A DNA stretch of 64,000 nucleotides from Demequina maris (GCF_000971155.1 NZ_BBLX01000002.1:248001-312000), one strand, 5' to 3'; positions 1-7,465 are shown, numbered from the stretch's first letter. Numbers and translations: made by a program. Notes: generated from the sequence alone by a model not told the origin.

Positions 1-245
1 TGCTGGTCCAGGCGCAGATCCTGCAGCTCCTCGCGGACCTGCAGGAGGAGCTCGGCCTCACGTACCTCTTCATCACCCATGACCTCGCGGTCGTGCGCGT
101 CGTCGCCGACGACGTGGCCGTGATGGAGCGGGGCAAGATCGTGGAGCACGGCAAGGTGGAGGACATCTTCTCCAACGCCCAGACCGAGTACACGCAGAAG
201 CTGCTCGACGCCATCCCCGGCGCGAACATCCCGCTCGGCGCCTAG
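1..245 (+). CDS. Peptide/nickel-type ABC transporter ATP-binding protein, C-terminal fragment
   Basis: The gene is open at the left edge; reading from base 3 gives about 80 residues ending in TAG at 243-245. Visible are the D-loop/H-loop region (YLFITHDLAVVRVVADDVAVM) and the tail typical of Dpp/Opp-family ATPases (ERGKIVEHG, then TEYTQKLLDAIPG). The invariant His of the H-loop lies in FITHDLAVV. It would energise an oligopeptide or similar importer at the inner face of the membrane. Walker A and B lie outside the window, so the substrate cannot be named. A strong hairpin follows at once, so this is the last gene of its operon. Confidence 0.85.
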   Translation, partial: LVQAQILQLLADLQEELGLTYLFITHDLAVVRVVADDVAVMERGKIVEHGKVEDIFSNAQTEYTQKLLDAIPGANIPLGA

Positions 246-262
246 TCCCCGAGCGACGGCGC

Positions 263-300
263 AAGGCCCCGGCTCTCCCGCGAGGGAGGTCCGGGGCCTT
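263..300 (+). terminator. Rho-independent-type hairpin after the ABC ATPase gene
   Basis: AAGGCCCCGG (263-272) pairs perfectly with CCGGGGCCTT (291-300). The interior is itself nearly palindromic (CTCCCGCGAGGGAG), giving one long stem. There is no T-run afterwards, as is usual in high-GC actinobacteria. Confidence 0.75.
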
Positions 301-326
301 CGTGCGTCCGGGGACGATGCGTGGGC

Positions 327-518
327 TCAGTCCTCGTCGTCGGGCTTGCGGAGCCGGAACGGTTCGACATGATCGGGCAGCGGGATCACCACGTGGGCCA
401 GCGCATCGTCCCGCGGCGGCGCCTCGGCGACCACCTCGGTCGCGGGCCGGACCTTGTCCCAGTCCTTCTGCTCGCGCGTGTGTGCGGCACCCTGGTTGAA
501 CAGCTCCTCGAAGGTCAT
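327..518 (-). CDS. Small conserved-looking acidic protein, function unknown
   Basis: The 63-residue product begins MTFEELFNQG and ends RKPDDED. The start at 518 is preferred because the in-frame extension to 566 would run through the 14-bp intergenic hairpin at 534-573. It is divergent from ychF, so the two probably share the 519-611 promoter region. Composition is charged, with no membrane segment and no cysteine. One copy of the dispersed 10-mer lies in frame (PPRDDALAH). I do not recognise the family. Confidence 0.6.
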   Translation of the reverse strand: MTFEELFNQGAAHTREQKDWDKVRPATEVVAEAPPRDDALAHVVIPLPDHVEPFRLRKPDDED

Positions 519-533
519 CCCGTCAGCGTAGGA

Positions 534-573
534 CGGGACGATGCGCGTGTCACCGTGCTCGCGCATCGTCCCG
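534..573. repeat. Inverted pair of the 10-mer forming a 14-bp perfect hairpin
   Basis: CGGGACGATGCGCG (534-547) is the exact reverse complement of CGCGCATCGTCCCG (560-573), with a 12-nt loop. It lies between the divergent starts at 518 and 612, just upstream of the ychF -10 box. It could be a cruciform or protein-binding site; its position between divergent genes argues against a terminator. Confidence 0.85.
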
Positions 574-597
574 GCAGGCGGTGGGGCCTCCCGCCGG

Positions 598-603
598 TAG
601 AAT
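598..603 (+). promoter_or_regulatory. -10 box of ychF (leaderless arrangement)
   Basis: TAGAAT ends 8 nt before the GTG start at 612, so transcription should begin at or next to the start codon. No clear -35 is seen; the hairpin at 534-573 lies just upstream. Confidence 0.6.
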
Positions 604-611
604 GGTCGCCC

Positions 612-1697
612 GTGGCACTCACCATCGGAATCGTCGGACTCCCGAACGTCGGCAAGTCGACCCTGTTCAACGCCCTCACCCGCGCCGAGGTGCTCGCCGC
701 GAACTACCCGTTCGCGACCATCGAGCCCAACGTCGGCGTGGTCCCGCTGCCGGACGAGCGTCTCGGCAGGCTCGCCGAGGTCTTCGGCTCGGAGCGCGAG
801 GTCCCCGCGACGGTGTCCTTCGTGGACATCGCGGGCATCGTCAAGGGCGCATCCGAGGGCGAGGGCCTGGGCAACGCGTTCCTCGCGAACATCCGCGAGG
901 CGGACGCGATCTGCCAGGTCACCCGCGCGTTCGAGGACCCGGACGTGATCCACGTCGACGGCAAGGTCGACGCCGCCTCCGACATCGAGACCATCACCAC
1001 CGAGCTGATCCTCGCGGACCTGCAGACCGTCGAGAAGGTCATCCCGCGCCTCGAGAAGGAGGTGCGCGCCAAGAAGGCGCCCGCCTCGCAGCTCGCGGCC
1101 GTGCAGGCCGCGAAGGAGATCCTCGAGGCCGGCCAGACGCTCAGCTTGGGCGCGCCGGTCGCGGGGCTCGACCTCGACGACATCCGTGAGCTCAACCTGC
1201 TCACCACCAAGCCCTTCATCTACGTCTTCAACCTGGACGATGCGGGCCTCGCCGACGAGGATCTGCGCGCCCAGCTCGAGGCGAGCGTCGCGCCGGCGAA
1301 GGCGATCTTCATGGACGCGAAGTTCGAGTCCGAGCTGGTCGACCTGTCCGAGGAGGAGGCCCGCGAGATGCTCGAGGCCAACGGCCAGGAGGAGTCCGGC
1401 CTGGACCAGCTCGCGCGCATCGGCTTCGACACGCTCGGCCTGCAGACGTACCTCACGGCCGGCCCCAAGGAGGCCCGCGCGTGGACCATCCACAAGGGTT
1501 GGACCGCCCCGCAGGCCGCCGGTGTCATCCACACCGACTTCGAGCGCGGCTTCATCAAGGCCGAGGTGGTCCACTTCCACGACCTCATCGACGCCGGGTC
1601 GATGGCGTCCGCGAAGGCGGCGGGCAAGGTCCGCATGGAGGGCAAGGACTACGTCATGCAGGACGGCGACGTGGTCGAGTTCAGGTTCAATGTGTAG
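612..1697 (+). CDS. ychF: Redox-regulated ATPase YchF (Obg family)
   Basis: The 361-residue product matches the usual family length. The P-loop GLPNVGKSTLFNALT starts near residue 8. The switch/G3 region reads DIAGIVKGASEGEGLGN, and the N-terminal half is typical of Obg-type ATPases. The C-terminal TGS-like domain ends EFRFNV. YchF binds ATP better than GTP and is tied to ribosomes and oxidative stress. The start is GTG 612, placed just after a TAGAAT box. The last 24 nt (AGG, AAT and a TAG stop) differ from host style. A second, host-like copy of the same 3' end lies about 1 kb downstream at 2661-2684, so the reading frame appears to have been restored by an inserted element. Confidence 0.95.
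   Translation: MALTIGIVGLPNVGKSTLFNALTRAEVLAANYPFATIEPNVGVVPLPDERLGRLAEVFGSEREVPATVSFVDIAGIVKGASEGEGLGNAFLANIREADAICQVTRAFEDPDVIHVDGKVDAASDIETITTELILADLQTVEKVIPRLEKEVRAKKAPASQLAAVQAAKEILEAGQTLSLGAPVAGLDLDDIRELNLLTTKPFIYVFNLDDAGLADEDLRAQLEASVAPAKAIFMDAKFESELVDLSEEEAREMLEANGQEESGLDQLARIGFDTLGLQTYLTAGPKEARAWTIHKGWTAPQAAGVIHTDFERGFIKAEVVHFHDLIDAGSMASAKAAGKVRMEGKDYVMQDGDVVEFRFNV
1674..1697 (+). repeat. Left attachment-like repeat (element-borne ychF end)
   Basis: It encodes VEFRFNV and a TAG stop and shares the core GTCGAGTTC with the right copy. Mismatches follow at third positions and in the stop codon. Confidence 0.65.
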
Positions 1698-1919
1698 TTC
1701 CGGTTCAGCCTTTGGCAATCGTCCTGCACGAACCTAGAGGTCGGCGCTGTGGTCTCAACCGGATTGGGGGGGATGACGCGCGCTCTGCATAGCCGTCAAC
1801 GCACGAGCGGCGTCCACTGTCGCGCCGCCGATCGACAAGTACCCGCCGTCCGTGATTGCTAGGCGGGAGTGCGGCGACGCCTTCCGGCAATGCCACCCGC
1901 CCATCAGTACGGTGACGAT

Positions 1920-2459
1920 CTAGGCGGGCGCTTTCCCGGTAGACGGGTTGCGAGATGACGGCTCAGTTCCTCGCACGAGAATGGGGATCAGCACGGACGC
2001 CGCGAGGAGGGCCGCACCGATCGGCAGCGCGACCCACACGGCAACGCTGTAGACCATAGCGATCGCCTCGTCGTACCAGTACTTGGCGTCCCAGCCGAGG
2101 CGGGAGTAGGTCTCGGCCGGAATGAAGTCCTCGACGATCTTGATGGCCAACGAACCCACGAAGACTGCGAGCGCGAGGTTGCGGTAGCGGCGAGTGCGTT
2201 GGGCAGTTCCAGGGGAGCCAGTAGCGCTGGTGATGAGCAGGGTTGCGACGAATGCTGTCGCGAGGCATGTCGCCGCCATCGAGAAGATGGTCATGAGGGT
2301 GAATGCCCACTCGACGATCCAGCGCTGGTCGGACGCTTCAAGCAACCAGAGGGTAGCCTCGTCGATCACAGCGCGCAGGAGCACGACGGACGCGAAGAGC
2401 GATACGCACGCCCACTGGTACTTCTTGATCGTGGATCGCGCCAGGACCTGGCCGCCCAA
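1920..2459 (-). CDS. Four-helix membrane protein of the ychF island, function unknown
   Basis: The 179-residue product begins with TTG at 2459, preceded by a strong ribosome site (AAGGGGGG, about 5 nt away). Hydrophobic segments lie near residues 14-33, 50-76, 95-110 and 132-162, with a short basic loop (TQRTRRYRN) between the second and third. The tail is polar. Codon use is less GC-biased than neighbouring genes, in keeping with transfer. I recognise no family; an immunity or exclusion role would be a guess. Confidence 0.65.
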   Translation of the reverse strand: MGGQVLARSTIKKYQWACVSLFASVVLLRAVIDEATLWLLEASDQRWIVEWAFTLMTIFSMAATCLATAFVATLLITSATGSPGTAQRTRRYRNLALAVFVGSLAIKIVEDFIPAETYSRLGWDAKYWYDEAIAMVYSVAVWVALPIGAALLAASVLIPILVRGTEPSSRNPSTGKAPA

Positions 2460-2547
2460 TCTAGCCCCCCTTCGTCAGTTGGCCGCAACACTAATCGCAC
2501 TGGTACAAGGCTCCAAAGCTACTGCCGCGGTTTGAGCTGGCTACACA

Positions 2548-2655
2548 ATGTTCCGTCGTCTCGTGGCTCGCGTGGTTCCTGATGAGCCGGAGTCGCCCTT
2601 AGGGCCATTGCGTGGTTGGACACGCGAAGATGAGGTGACGTTGTTCGGCCACTGA
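2548..2655 (+). CDS. Very short ORF next to the right repeat, doubtful
   Basis: ATG 2548 to TGA 2653-2655 encodes 35 residues, ending GWTREDEVTLFGH. It ends just before the right ychF repeat, and its codons (TTA, GAA, CCA) are unlike the host. No good ribosome site is seen. It could be a remnant of a lost gene of the element. Confidence 0.25.
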   Translation: MFRRLVARVVPDEPESPLGPLRGWTREDEVTLFGH

Positions 2656-2660
2656 ACGCG

Positions 2661-2684
2661 GTCGAGTTCCGCTTCAACGTCTGA
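2661..2684 (+). repeat. Right attachment-like repeat (original ychF 3' end)
   Basis: It encodes VEFRFNV and a TGA stop in host-style codons. It overlaps the stop of the convergent pseudouridine synthase gene (2674-2676). That suggests the two genes originally converged with overlapping ends before the insertion. Confidence 0.65.
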
Positions 2685-3612
2685 CGTCGGCGGGCCACGT
2701 CAGAGCGCGCCCGCTCGTGTAGTCCCGCTCGACGCCGTCGAGGGGGTCCGTGAACCGCAGGCGTCGGGCGATCAGCCGCAGGGGATCGCCGTAGGCGTCC
2801 GGCGCGTCCTCCTTGACCTCGGGATAGAGCGGGTCGCCCACGAGCGGCAGCCCCGCGTCGGCCATCTGCAGGCGCAGCTGGTGCGTCTTGCCGGTGATCG
2901 GGGTGAGTCGGTAGCGGGCGTAGCCTTCCTGCACCTCGACGACCTCCACGAGTGTCTCGGCATTGGGTTCCCCGGGCACCAGGGACGCCTGGAGGCTGCC
3001 CCGTCGCTTCTCGATGCGTCCCACGAGGCGCATCGGGAAGCTGAGCGTGGCGTCGAACCGTGCCACGGCCTCGTACGTCTTGGCGACCCGGCGCGACTGG
3101 AACACCCCGGCGTAGGCGCCGCGGCAGCCGCGGCGCGTCGTGAACACGAGCACGCCGGCTGTCAGTCGATCCAGCCGATGCGCCGGGGTGAGCTCGGGCA
3201 GATCGAGCGCCACCCTCAGCTTGACGAGCGCGGTCTCGCGGACGTGCGCCCCGCGCGGGGTCGTCGCCATGAAGTGTGGTTTGTCGACCACCACGAGGTT
3301 GTCCGTCCGGTCGAGGATGCCCAACGGGAAGGGCACCGGCGTCTCCGGGGCGAGCGGACGATGGAACCATACGAACGTGTGGGACCGGTACTCCTCGTCG
3401 CCGGTCCACGGGCGCCCCTGCTGGTCCACGAACTCGCCCGCGGCGAGCCGCCGCTCGACCTCCGCACCCGCCGGCAGGCGGTCCAGGAGGAACTCCCGCA
3501 TCGTCGACCATGGCGGCGCACCATCGGGACCTGGGCCGGGCGTGCGCACCCACGCGGCGTCGATGCCGTGGCGCTGCGGCAGCGGGGACGGGTGGGGTGG
3601 CACGCAGAGCAT
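2674..3612 (-). CDS. RluA-family pseudouridine synthase
   Basis: The product is 312 residues from ATG 3612; a further in-frame start at 3651 would add 13 arginine-rich residues and is less likely. The catalytic signature AHRLDRLTAGVLVF carries the essential Asp that attacks uridine. The downstream blocks PITGKTHQLRLQMADAGLPLVGDPLYP are typical of RluA/RluC/RluD enzymes. It isomerises uridines in rRNA or tRNA; the exact site cannot be read from sequence. There is no S4 domain at the N terminus. The 3' end overlaps the right attachment-like repeat of the ychF island. Confidence 0.88.
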   Translation of the reverse strand: MLCVPPHPSPLPQRHGIDAAWVRTPGPGPDGAPPWSTMREFLLDRLPAGAEVERRLAAGEFVDQQGRPWTGDEEYRSHTFVWFHRPLAPETPVPFPLGILDRTDNLVVVDKPHFMATTPRGAHVRETALVKLRVALDLPELTPAHRLDRLTAGVLVFTTRRGCRGAYAGVFQSRRVAKTYEAVARFDATLSFPMRLVGRIEKRRGSLQASLVPGEPNAETLVEVVEVQEGYARYRLTPITGKTHQLRLQMADAGLPLVGDPLYPEVKEDAPDAYGDPLRLIARRLRFTDPLDGVERDYTSGRALTWPADVRR

Positions 3613-3742
3613 CGTACGGAGGCAGCGGCGCGCGCGCAGGCATAGACCCATTCCCTCATTTCACGCCGGGGTGGAACACGGCCGACGGTCGAGGTGCGCG
3701 AAGGCAAGGACCAGGGCATTCGCGGGGAAGCGCATCGCTGTT

Positions 3743-3756
3743 TCACGCTTACGTGA
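3743..3756. repeat. Short inverted repeat TCACG-N4-CGTGA
   Basis: It lies in the 240-nt gap between the divergent genes starting at 3612 and 3853. It is preceded by TGTT, so the left half resembles half a parS site, but the right half does not match. It may be an operator. The rest of the gap shows only the TAGGGT box before 3853. Confidence 0.3.
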
Positions 3757-3852
3757 CACCCGCGGGAGAGAAGATGGCGCGCCGGCGAAAAGAGCCGGGC
3801 GGTGGTCGGAGCGATCTCCCGCCCTGCGGGCGCCCTCGCTAGGGTGTCGCCC

Positions 3853-4200
3853 ATGAGCGACACGGAACGAGCGATGATCGACCGTCGTGCGGCGGCGGCC
3901 CTGGGCCACGGGTGGGAGACCGGCGGAGTCTTCGACGCGACCGAGGAGGACTCGGGCCTGAGCCCCAACCGTCACGATGACAAGCGGGATTACTTCTCGA
4001 TGATCTGGCCCACCGGACAGGACCTCGACGTCGCGAACGGCGGCGGCGACGTGTACGCCGTCGGCGAGGTGAACGGCCACCTCATCGAGGCCAGCGGGAC
4101 GTTCGACGCCGCGCTCGCGCACCTCGTCGCCGACACCGACCGGATGCTGACGCGGACCGACAAGCGGCAGTCGCTGCTGCGGCGGCTGTTCTCGCGATGA
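3853..4200 (+). CDS. Small protein of unknown function
   Basis: The product is 115 residues, soluble and acidic at the N terminus, with a basic tail (DKRQSLLRRLFSR). ATG 3853 lies 7 nt after TAGGGT (3840-3845), a leaderless arrangement. Its TGA overlaps the ATG of the acetyltransferase gene, so the two are co-translated. The middle part (YFSMIWPTGQDLDVANGGGDVYAVGEVNG) looks like a compact beta domain. I do not recognise the family. Confidence 0.7.
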   Translation: MSDTERAMIDRRAAAALGHGWETGGVFDATEEDSGLSPNRHDDKRDYFSMIWPTGQDLDVANGGGDVYAVGEVNGHLIEASGTFDAALAHLVADTDRMLTRTDKRQSLLRRLFSR

Positions 4201-4685
4201 CCGCCACGCTCGTCCGCCGCGCGACCGTGGACGATGCGCCCGCCATCGCGCGCGTCCACCTGCAGTCGTGGCGCGAGACCTACCCGCCGGTGCTGCCGGC
4301 CGAGGTCCTCGACGGCCTCGACCTCGACGCGCGCACCGCGCGCTGGCAGGAGATCCTCGACGAGGGACGGTCGACCGTGCACGTCGCGGTCGCCGGGGGA
4401 GAGGTCGTCGGCTTCGCGAGCGCGGGCGACGGCCGCCAGGACGACGCGCCCGCCCCGCGCGAGCTGGAGGGGCTGTACGTTCTCGCCCGCCGGCACGGCA
4501 CCGGGGACGGCGCGAGGCTCCTCGCAGCCGCGCTCGGCGACCGCCCCGCGTACCTGTGGGTGTGGCGCGACAACGCCCGTGCCCTCGCCTTCTACGGCAA
4601 GCACGGCTTCGATGCCGACGGCGCCGAGGACACGCACACGGTGAACGAGCATCCGATCCCGGCCGTGAGGATGGTGCGGCCGTGA
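4197..4685 (+). CDS. GNAT-family N-acetyltransferase
   Basis: The 162-residue product has a typical GNAT pattern: an N-terminal strand with VRRATVDDAPAIARVHLQSW, a central strand ELEGLYVLARRHGTGDGARLL that supplies the acetyl-CoA pyrophosphate loop (R-x-x-G-x-G/A), and the C-terminal signature LWVWRDNARALAFYGKHGF. It should transfer acetyl from acetyl-CoA to an amine; the substrate is unknown. It overlaps the upstream gene by 4 nt (ATGA). Confidence 0.85.
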   Translation: MTATLVRRATVDDAPAIARVHLQSWRETYPPVLPAEVLDGLDLDARTARWQEILDEGRSTVHVAVAGGEVVGFASAGDGRQDDAPAPRELEGLYVLARRHGTGDGARLLAAALGDRPAYLWVWRDNARALAFYGKHGFDADGAEDTHTVNEHPIPAVRMVRP

Positions 4686-4707
4686 CGCGCGCCGGTAGCG
4701 TGGTCCC

Positions 4708-5439
4708 GTGACCGACCGGTCGACCAGCTTCGGACGAGCCGCCGCCGACTACGCGCGCGGCCGCCCCGGCTATCCGGACGATGCGGTGGCGTGGATGCTC
4801 GAGGGCGTCCAGGGGCGCGTCCTCGACCTGGGCGCCGGCACCGGCAAGCTCACCGCGGCGGTGCTCCACGCGCGACACGACGTCGTCGCCGTCGACCCCG
4901 ACCCCGTCATGCTCGCGACCCTCGAGGCGCACGTGCCGCGCGCGACCGTGATGCGCGGCCGCGCCGAGGAGATCCCGCTTCCCGACGCGAGCGTGGGCGC
5001 CGTCGTGCTCGGCCAGGCGTGGCACTGGGTCGACGTCGAGGCGGCCAGCGCGGAGGTCGCCCGGGTCCTGGCACCCGGGGGTGTCCTCGGCCTCATCTGG
5101 AACATCCGCGACGAGCGCGACCCCTGGGTCGCGGCGCTGAGCCGGGTGATCGGGCACTCGACGGCGGAGCTCCTCCTCGCGGGCGGCGGCCCGCGCGTCG
5201 CGGCGCCGTTCGGCCCGCTCGAGTTCTACGAGAGCGCGTGGAGCCGCCCCTTCACCGCATCGTCCCTGCACGCGCTCGTGCGCTCGCGCAGCAACTACAT
5301 CACGGGCCCCGACGCGCTCAAGAAGGACATCGACACCGCGCTCGACGCGCTCATCGCCCGCACGGCCGGACTTGCCGACGGCGGCGAGGCGACGATGCCC
5401 TACGTCACGCACGCCTTCAGGGCGCGGGTCGCGGGCTGA
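4708..5439 (+). CDS. Class I SAM-dependent methyltransferase
   Basis: The 243-residue product has the SAM-binding motif I VLDLGAGTGKLTAAVL near residue 35, followed by an acidic motif II (VVAVDPD). Later motifs are VVLGQAWHWVD and RVLAPGGVLGLIWN, the pattern of UbiE/Mtase_11-type small-molecule methyltransferases. GTG 4708 lies 6 nt after TAGCGT (4696-4701). The substrate is unknown. The end overlaps the convergent gene by 23 nt. Confidence 0.85.
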   Translation: MTDRSTSFGRAAADYARGRPGYPDDAVAWMLEGVQGRVLDLGAGTGKLTAAVLHARHDVVAVDPDPVMLATLEAHVPRATVMRGRAEEIPLPDASVGAVVLGQAWHWVDVEAASAEVARVLAPGGVLGLIWNIRDERDPWVAALSRVIGHSTAELLLAGGGPRVAAPFGPLEFYESAWSRPFTASSLHALVRSRSNYITGPDALKKDIDTALDALIARTAGLADGGEATMPYVTHAFRARVAG

Positions 5440-5851
5440 CGCCCCCGTCGGACGATGCGCGGGCCCGCTGCCCGTCGCTCGTCCGGCCGACCAGCGCGAC
5501 CAGCAGCGCCACGGTCAGCGGGATCACGAAGATCCCCACGCTCATCATCGCGAGGAAGTCCGCGGCGGCGAGCAGCCCGAACAACGTCCAGGCCGTCGGC
5601 AGCCCCCACCGACGGTCCGCGGCCATCGCGACCCCGACGAGCAGCGCGAGCGCGAGCGGCACCGCCACCGTGAGGACGCCGGAGATTCCCTCGGCCTGCG
5701 CGAGGGTGAGGTGGCGCTCGGTCTCCACGCCGTCGGAGCCGAGGCTCACCTCGGTGCCGACCGGCACCACCAGTGCGAGCACGGGCAGCAGCACGCCCCA
5801 GCCCACGGCGACCCACCAGGCGATCCGCGTCCGCGCGCTCCAGCGCTCCAT
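5417..5851 (-). CDS. Small integral membrane protein, function unknown
   Basis: The 144-residue product has about four hydrophobic segments (near residues 10-30, 55-75, 85-100 and 102-122) and a polar proline-rich tail that contains one copy of the dispersed 10-mer (ASS frame). ATG 5851 is preceded by AGGGGGTG. I recognise no family. Confidence 0.65.
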   Translation of the reverse strand: MERWSARTRIAWWVAVGWGVLLPVLALVVPVGTEVSLGSDGVETERHLTLAQAEGISGVLTVAVPLALALLVGVAMAADRRWGLPTAWTLFGLLAAADFLAMMSVGIFVIPLTVALLVALVGRTSDGQRARASSDGGVSPRPAP

Positions 5852-5901
5852 GGCACACCCCCTGGTGACGACGTTACGCCTGGTGCGCGTAGCATCGCCG
5901 C

Positions 5902-6264
5902 ATGACCCGACAGCTGATCTCCTCCGGCGGCCCCTGGGAGGAGCGCGTGGCGTACTCGCGCGCCGTGGTCCAGGGCGACTGGGCGTTCGTGTCCGGCACG
6001 ACCAGCACAGCGAGCGACGACGTCGCCGCGCAGGCCGATGCGGCGCTCGCCACGATCTCCGCGGCGCTCGAGGAGGGTGGGTTCGCGATGGCGGACGTGG
6101 TGCGGGTGCGCTACCTGCTGCCGGACGCCGCGGACTTCGAGGCGTGCTGGCCGGTGCTGCGCCGCTGGTTCGGCGACGTCCGCCCGGCCGCGACGATGCA
6201 GCAGTGCACGCTGATCGACCCCGCGATGCGGATCGAGATCGAGGCGACCGCGTACCGGGGCTAG
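5902..6264 (+). CDS. RidA/YjgF-family protein (enamine/imine deaminase-like)
   Basis: The 120-residue product is the normal RidA length. It has the N-terminal strand after SSGGPWEERVAYSRAV, VSGTTS, and the C-terminal block DVRPAATMQQCTLIDPAMRIEIEATA. RidA proteins hydrolyse reactive enamine intermediates released by PLP enzymes. The usual R in the (R)PART motif sits in VRPAATM, supporting activity but not proving it. ATG 5902 follows TAGCAT (5890-5895) by 6 nt. Confidence 0.85.
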   Translation: MTRQLISSGGPWEERVAYSRAVVQGDWAFVSGTTSTASDDVAAQADAALATISAALEEGGFAMADVVRVRYLLPDAADFEACWPVLRRWFGDVRPAATMQQCTLIDPAMRIEIEATAYRG

Positions 6265-6271
6265 CCGGGAC

Positions 6272-6859
6272 CTAGAAGAGCAGGCCCCAGATCGCGAGGA
6301 TCGTGCCCGCGGCGACCGCGGCCACGCCGATCCAGTCCGGCGTGCGCGTGATCGACGGGCCCTCGCCGCCCGCCGCGCCGCCGGCCGCGCGCCACGCGTC
6401 CCACGCATCGTGCACGAGCGCGGCCGCGTCGCCCGACGGGGTTCCCGGCACGTCGCCGGCCCGCGCGTACTCGGCCTTGTCGATCGAGCCCGCCTCGGCC
6501 GCGCGCTCGTGGCGCTTCGACGCCGCGGCGCCCGGCGCGGGCGCCGCGAACGCGCCGACGGTGCGGCCGTCGTCGCCGACGGCCTCGAGGCTCCAGCGCG
6601 TGCCCAGGTCGCTCAGCCGCGCGAACGGCACCGTCGCGACCTGCGTGACGTTGTGCAGCTCGACGCGGTCCTCACCCGCGGCGACGTGCGGGCGCAGGAA
6701 GGCGGCCCAGCCGAAGAGCGCGAGCGCCGCGCCGAGGCCCAGCCCGCCGTGCGCGTACGCGAATCCGACATTCGCCACGTGGACGACGGCGACGACCACG
6801 CCGATCGCGATCGCCACCCAGCCCCAGAGCACGGACGAGCGGGCGCGGTAGATCTGCAT
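6272..6859 (-). CDS. Membrane-anchored PH-domain protein (bacterial PH domain 6 type)
   Basis: The 195-residue product has two N-terminal helices (about 10-30 and 38-56), a beta-rich region with RVELHNVTQVATVPFARLSDLGTRWSLEA, and a C-terminal helix (TPDWIGVAAVAAGTILAIWGLLF). This order matches the actinobacterial family around mycobacterial CFP-6. The start is ATG 6859; a longer in-frame extension overlaps the next gene region and lacks support. No enzymatic role is known. Confidence 0.7.
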   Translation of the reverse strand: MQIYRARSSVLWGWVAIAIGVVVAVVHVANVGFAYAHGGLGLGAALALFGWAAFLRPHVAAGEDRVELHNVTQVATVPFARLSDLGTRWSLEAVGDDGRTVGAFAAPAPGAAASKRHERAAEAGSIDKAEYARAGDVPGTPSGDAAALVHDAWDAWRAAGGAAGGEGPSITRTPDWIGVAAVAAGTILAIWGLLF

Positions 6860-6900
6860 GGCCCCATCGTCCCACGTCAACGGCGCACGACCCTCGGACG

Positions 6901-7434
6901 TCAGTCCTCGGACTGGCGCGCCCGGAAGGCCGCCTGGGCGGCCCGGTTGGTGCACGTGACCGTGCAGTACTTGCGCGAGCGGTTGCGGCTGAGGTCGAGC
7001 ACCACGCCCTCGCAGTCCTCCATGGCGCAGCGCGAGAAGCGCTGCATCTCGTCGTCGCGCACCACGTCGGTCATGGCCATCGCGGTCTCGACCAGGATGC
7101 GCGCGTCGAGCGGGTGGTCGTCCGACGTCGCGTGGATGTGCCAGTCGGTGTCGCCGTGGCGCACGAGCTGGGGGACCGCGTGCTGCTCGGCGAGGATCGC
7201 GTTGATCTGGGGGACCGCATCGTCCCTGCTCGACAGGAACAGCCGGCGCAGCGGCGTGCGGATCGCGCGCACGGCCTCGAGGTCGCGCGCCTCGGGGCGC
7301 CGGCCGGTATAGCCGAAGCGGTCGAAGAAGTCGACGAGCTCGTCGAACGTGGTGAGCGTGTCGGGCTCGAGCTCGGAGTTGGACAGGAAGACGGCCGACT
7401 CGAGCGCCGCGACGGTGTCATTGGCGAACGTCAT
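6901..7434 (-). CDS. CGNR zinc-finger / ABATE-domain transcriptional regulator
   Basis: The 177-residue product has an N-terminal ABATE-like helical domain (residues 1-125) and a C-terminal zinc-binding CGNR-type domain. In the latter, four cysteines lie in CAMEDCEGVVLDL and KYCTVTCTNRAAQAAFRAR (CTNR here in place of CGNR). Such proteins are stress-related DNA-binding regulators. It is divergent from the EamA exporter with only 39 nt between starts, so it probably controls that gene and itself. Confidence 0.85.
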   Translation of the reverse strand: MTFANDTVAALESAVFLSNSELEPDTLTTFDELVDFFDRFGYTGRRPEARDLEAVRAIRTPLRRLFLSSRDDAVPQINAILAEQHAVPQLVRHGDTDWHIHATSDDHPLDARILVETAMAMTDVVRDDEMQRFSRCAMEDCEGVVLDLSRNRSRKYCTVTCTNRAAQAAFRARQSED

Positions 7435-7435
7435 T

Positions 7436-7465
7436 TTGACACATTACCAAACGGCACTCTAAAGT
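7436..7465 (+). promoter_or_regulatory. Sigma-70-type promoter of the EamA exporter gene
   Basis: A perfect -35 TTGACA (7436-7441) is followed after 18 nt by TAAAGT (7460-7465). The ATG at 7474 is 8 nt downstream, so the mRNA is leaderless. The region also serves the divergent CGNR gene. Confidence 0.75.

Larger units (their letters stand above)
1674..2684. mobile_element. Putative small integrated element at the 3' end of ychF
   Basis: The 24 nt encoding VEFRFNV-stop at 1674-1697 are repeated at 2661-2684. Both begin GGTCGAGTTC (10 nt identical, counting one base upstream) and then differ mainly at synonymous sites. The right copy uses host-like codons and TGA; the left uses AGG, AAT and TAG. 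The DNA between is visibly less GC-rich and carries one TTG-start membrane-protein gene plus a short ORF. This fits site-specific integration into the 3' end of a gene with restoration of the reading frame. No integrase is present, so it is either a remnant or was mobilised in trans. Confidence 0.65.

Noticed and set aside
327-1718. Long minus-strand ORF opposite ychF (463 codons)
   Set aside because: Except for its last 63 codons (kept as a gene at 327-518) it is antisense to ychF and has the composition expected of a high-GC shadow frame.
1705-1896. 63-codon minus-strand ORF in the ychF island
   Set aside because: No ribosome site, Arg/Pro/Ser-rich shadow-like composition, no family.
3738-3760. 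Possible parS site (TGTTTCACG...)
   Set aside because: Only the left half resembles the parS consensus; the right half fails and the spacing is wrong. Recorded only as a short inverted repeat.
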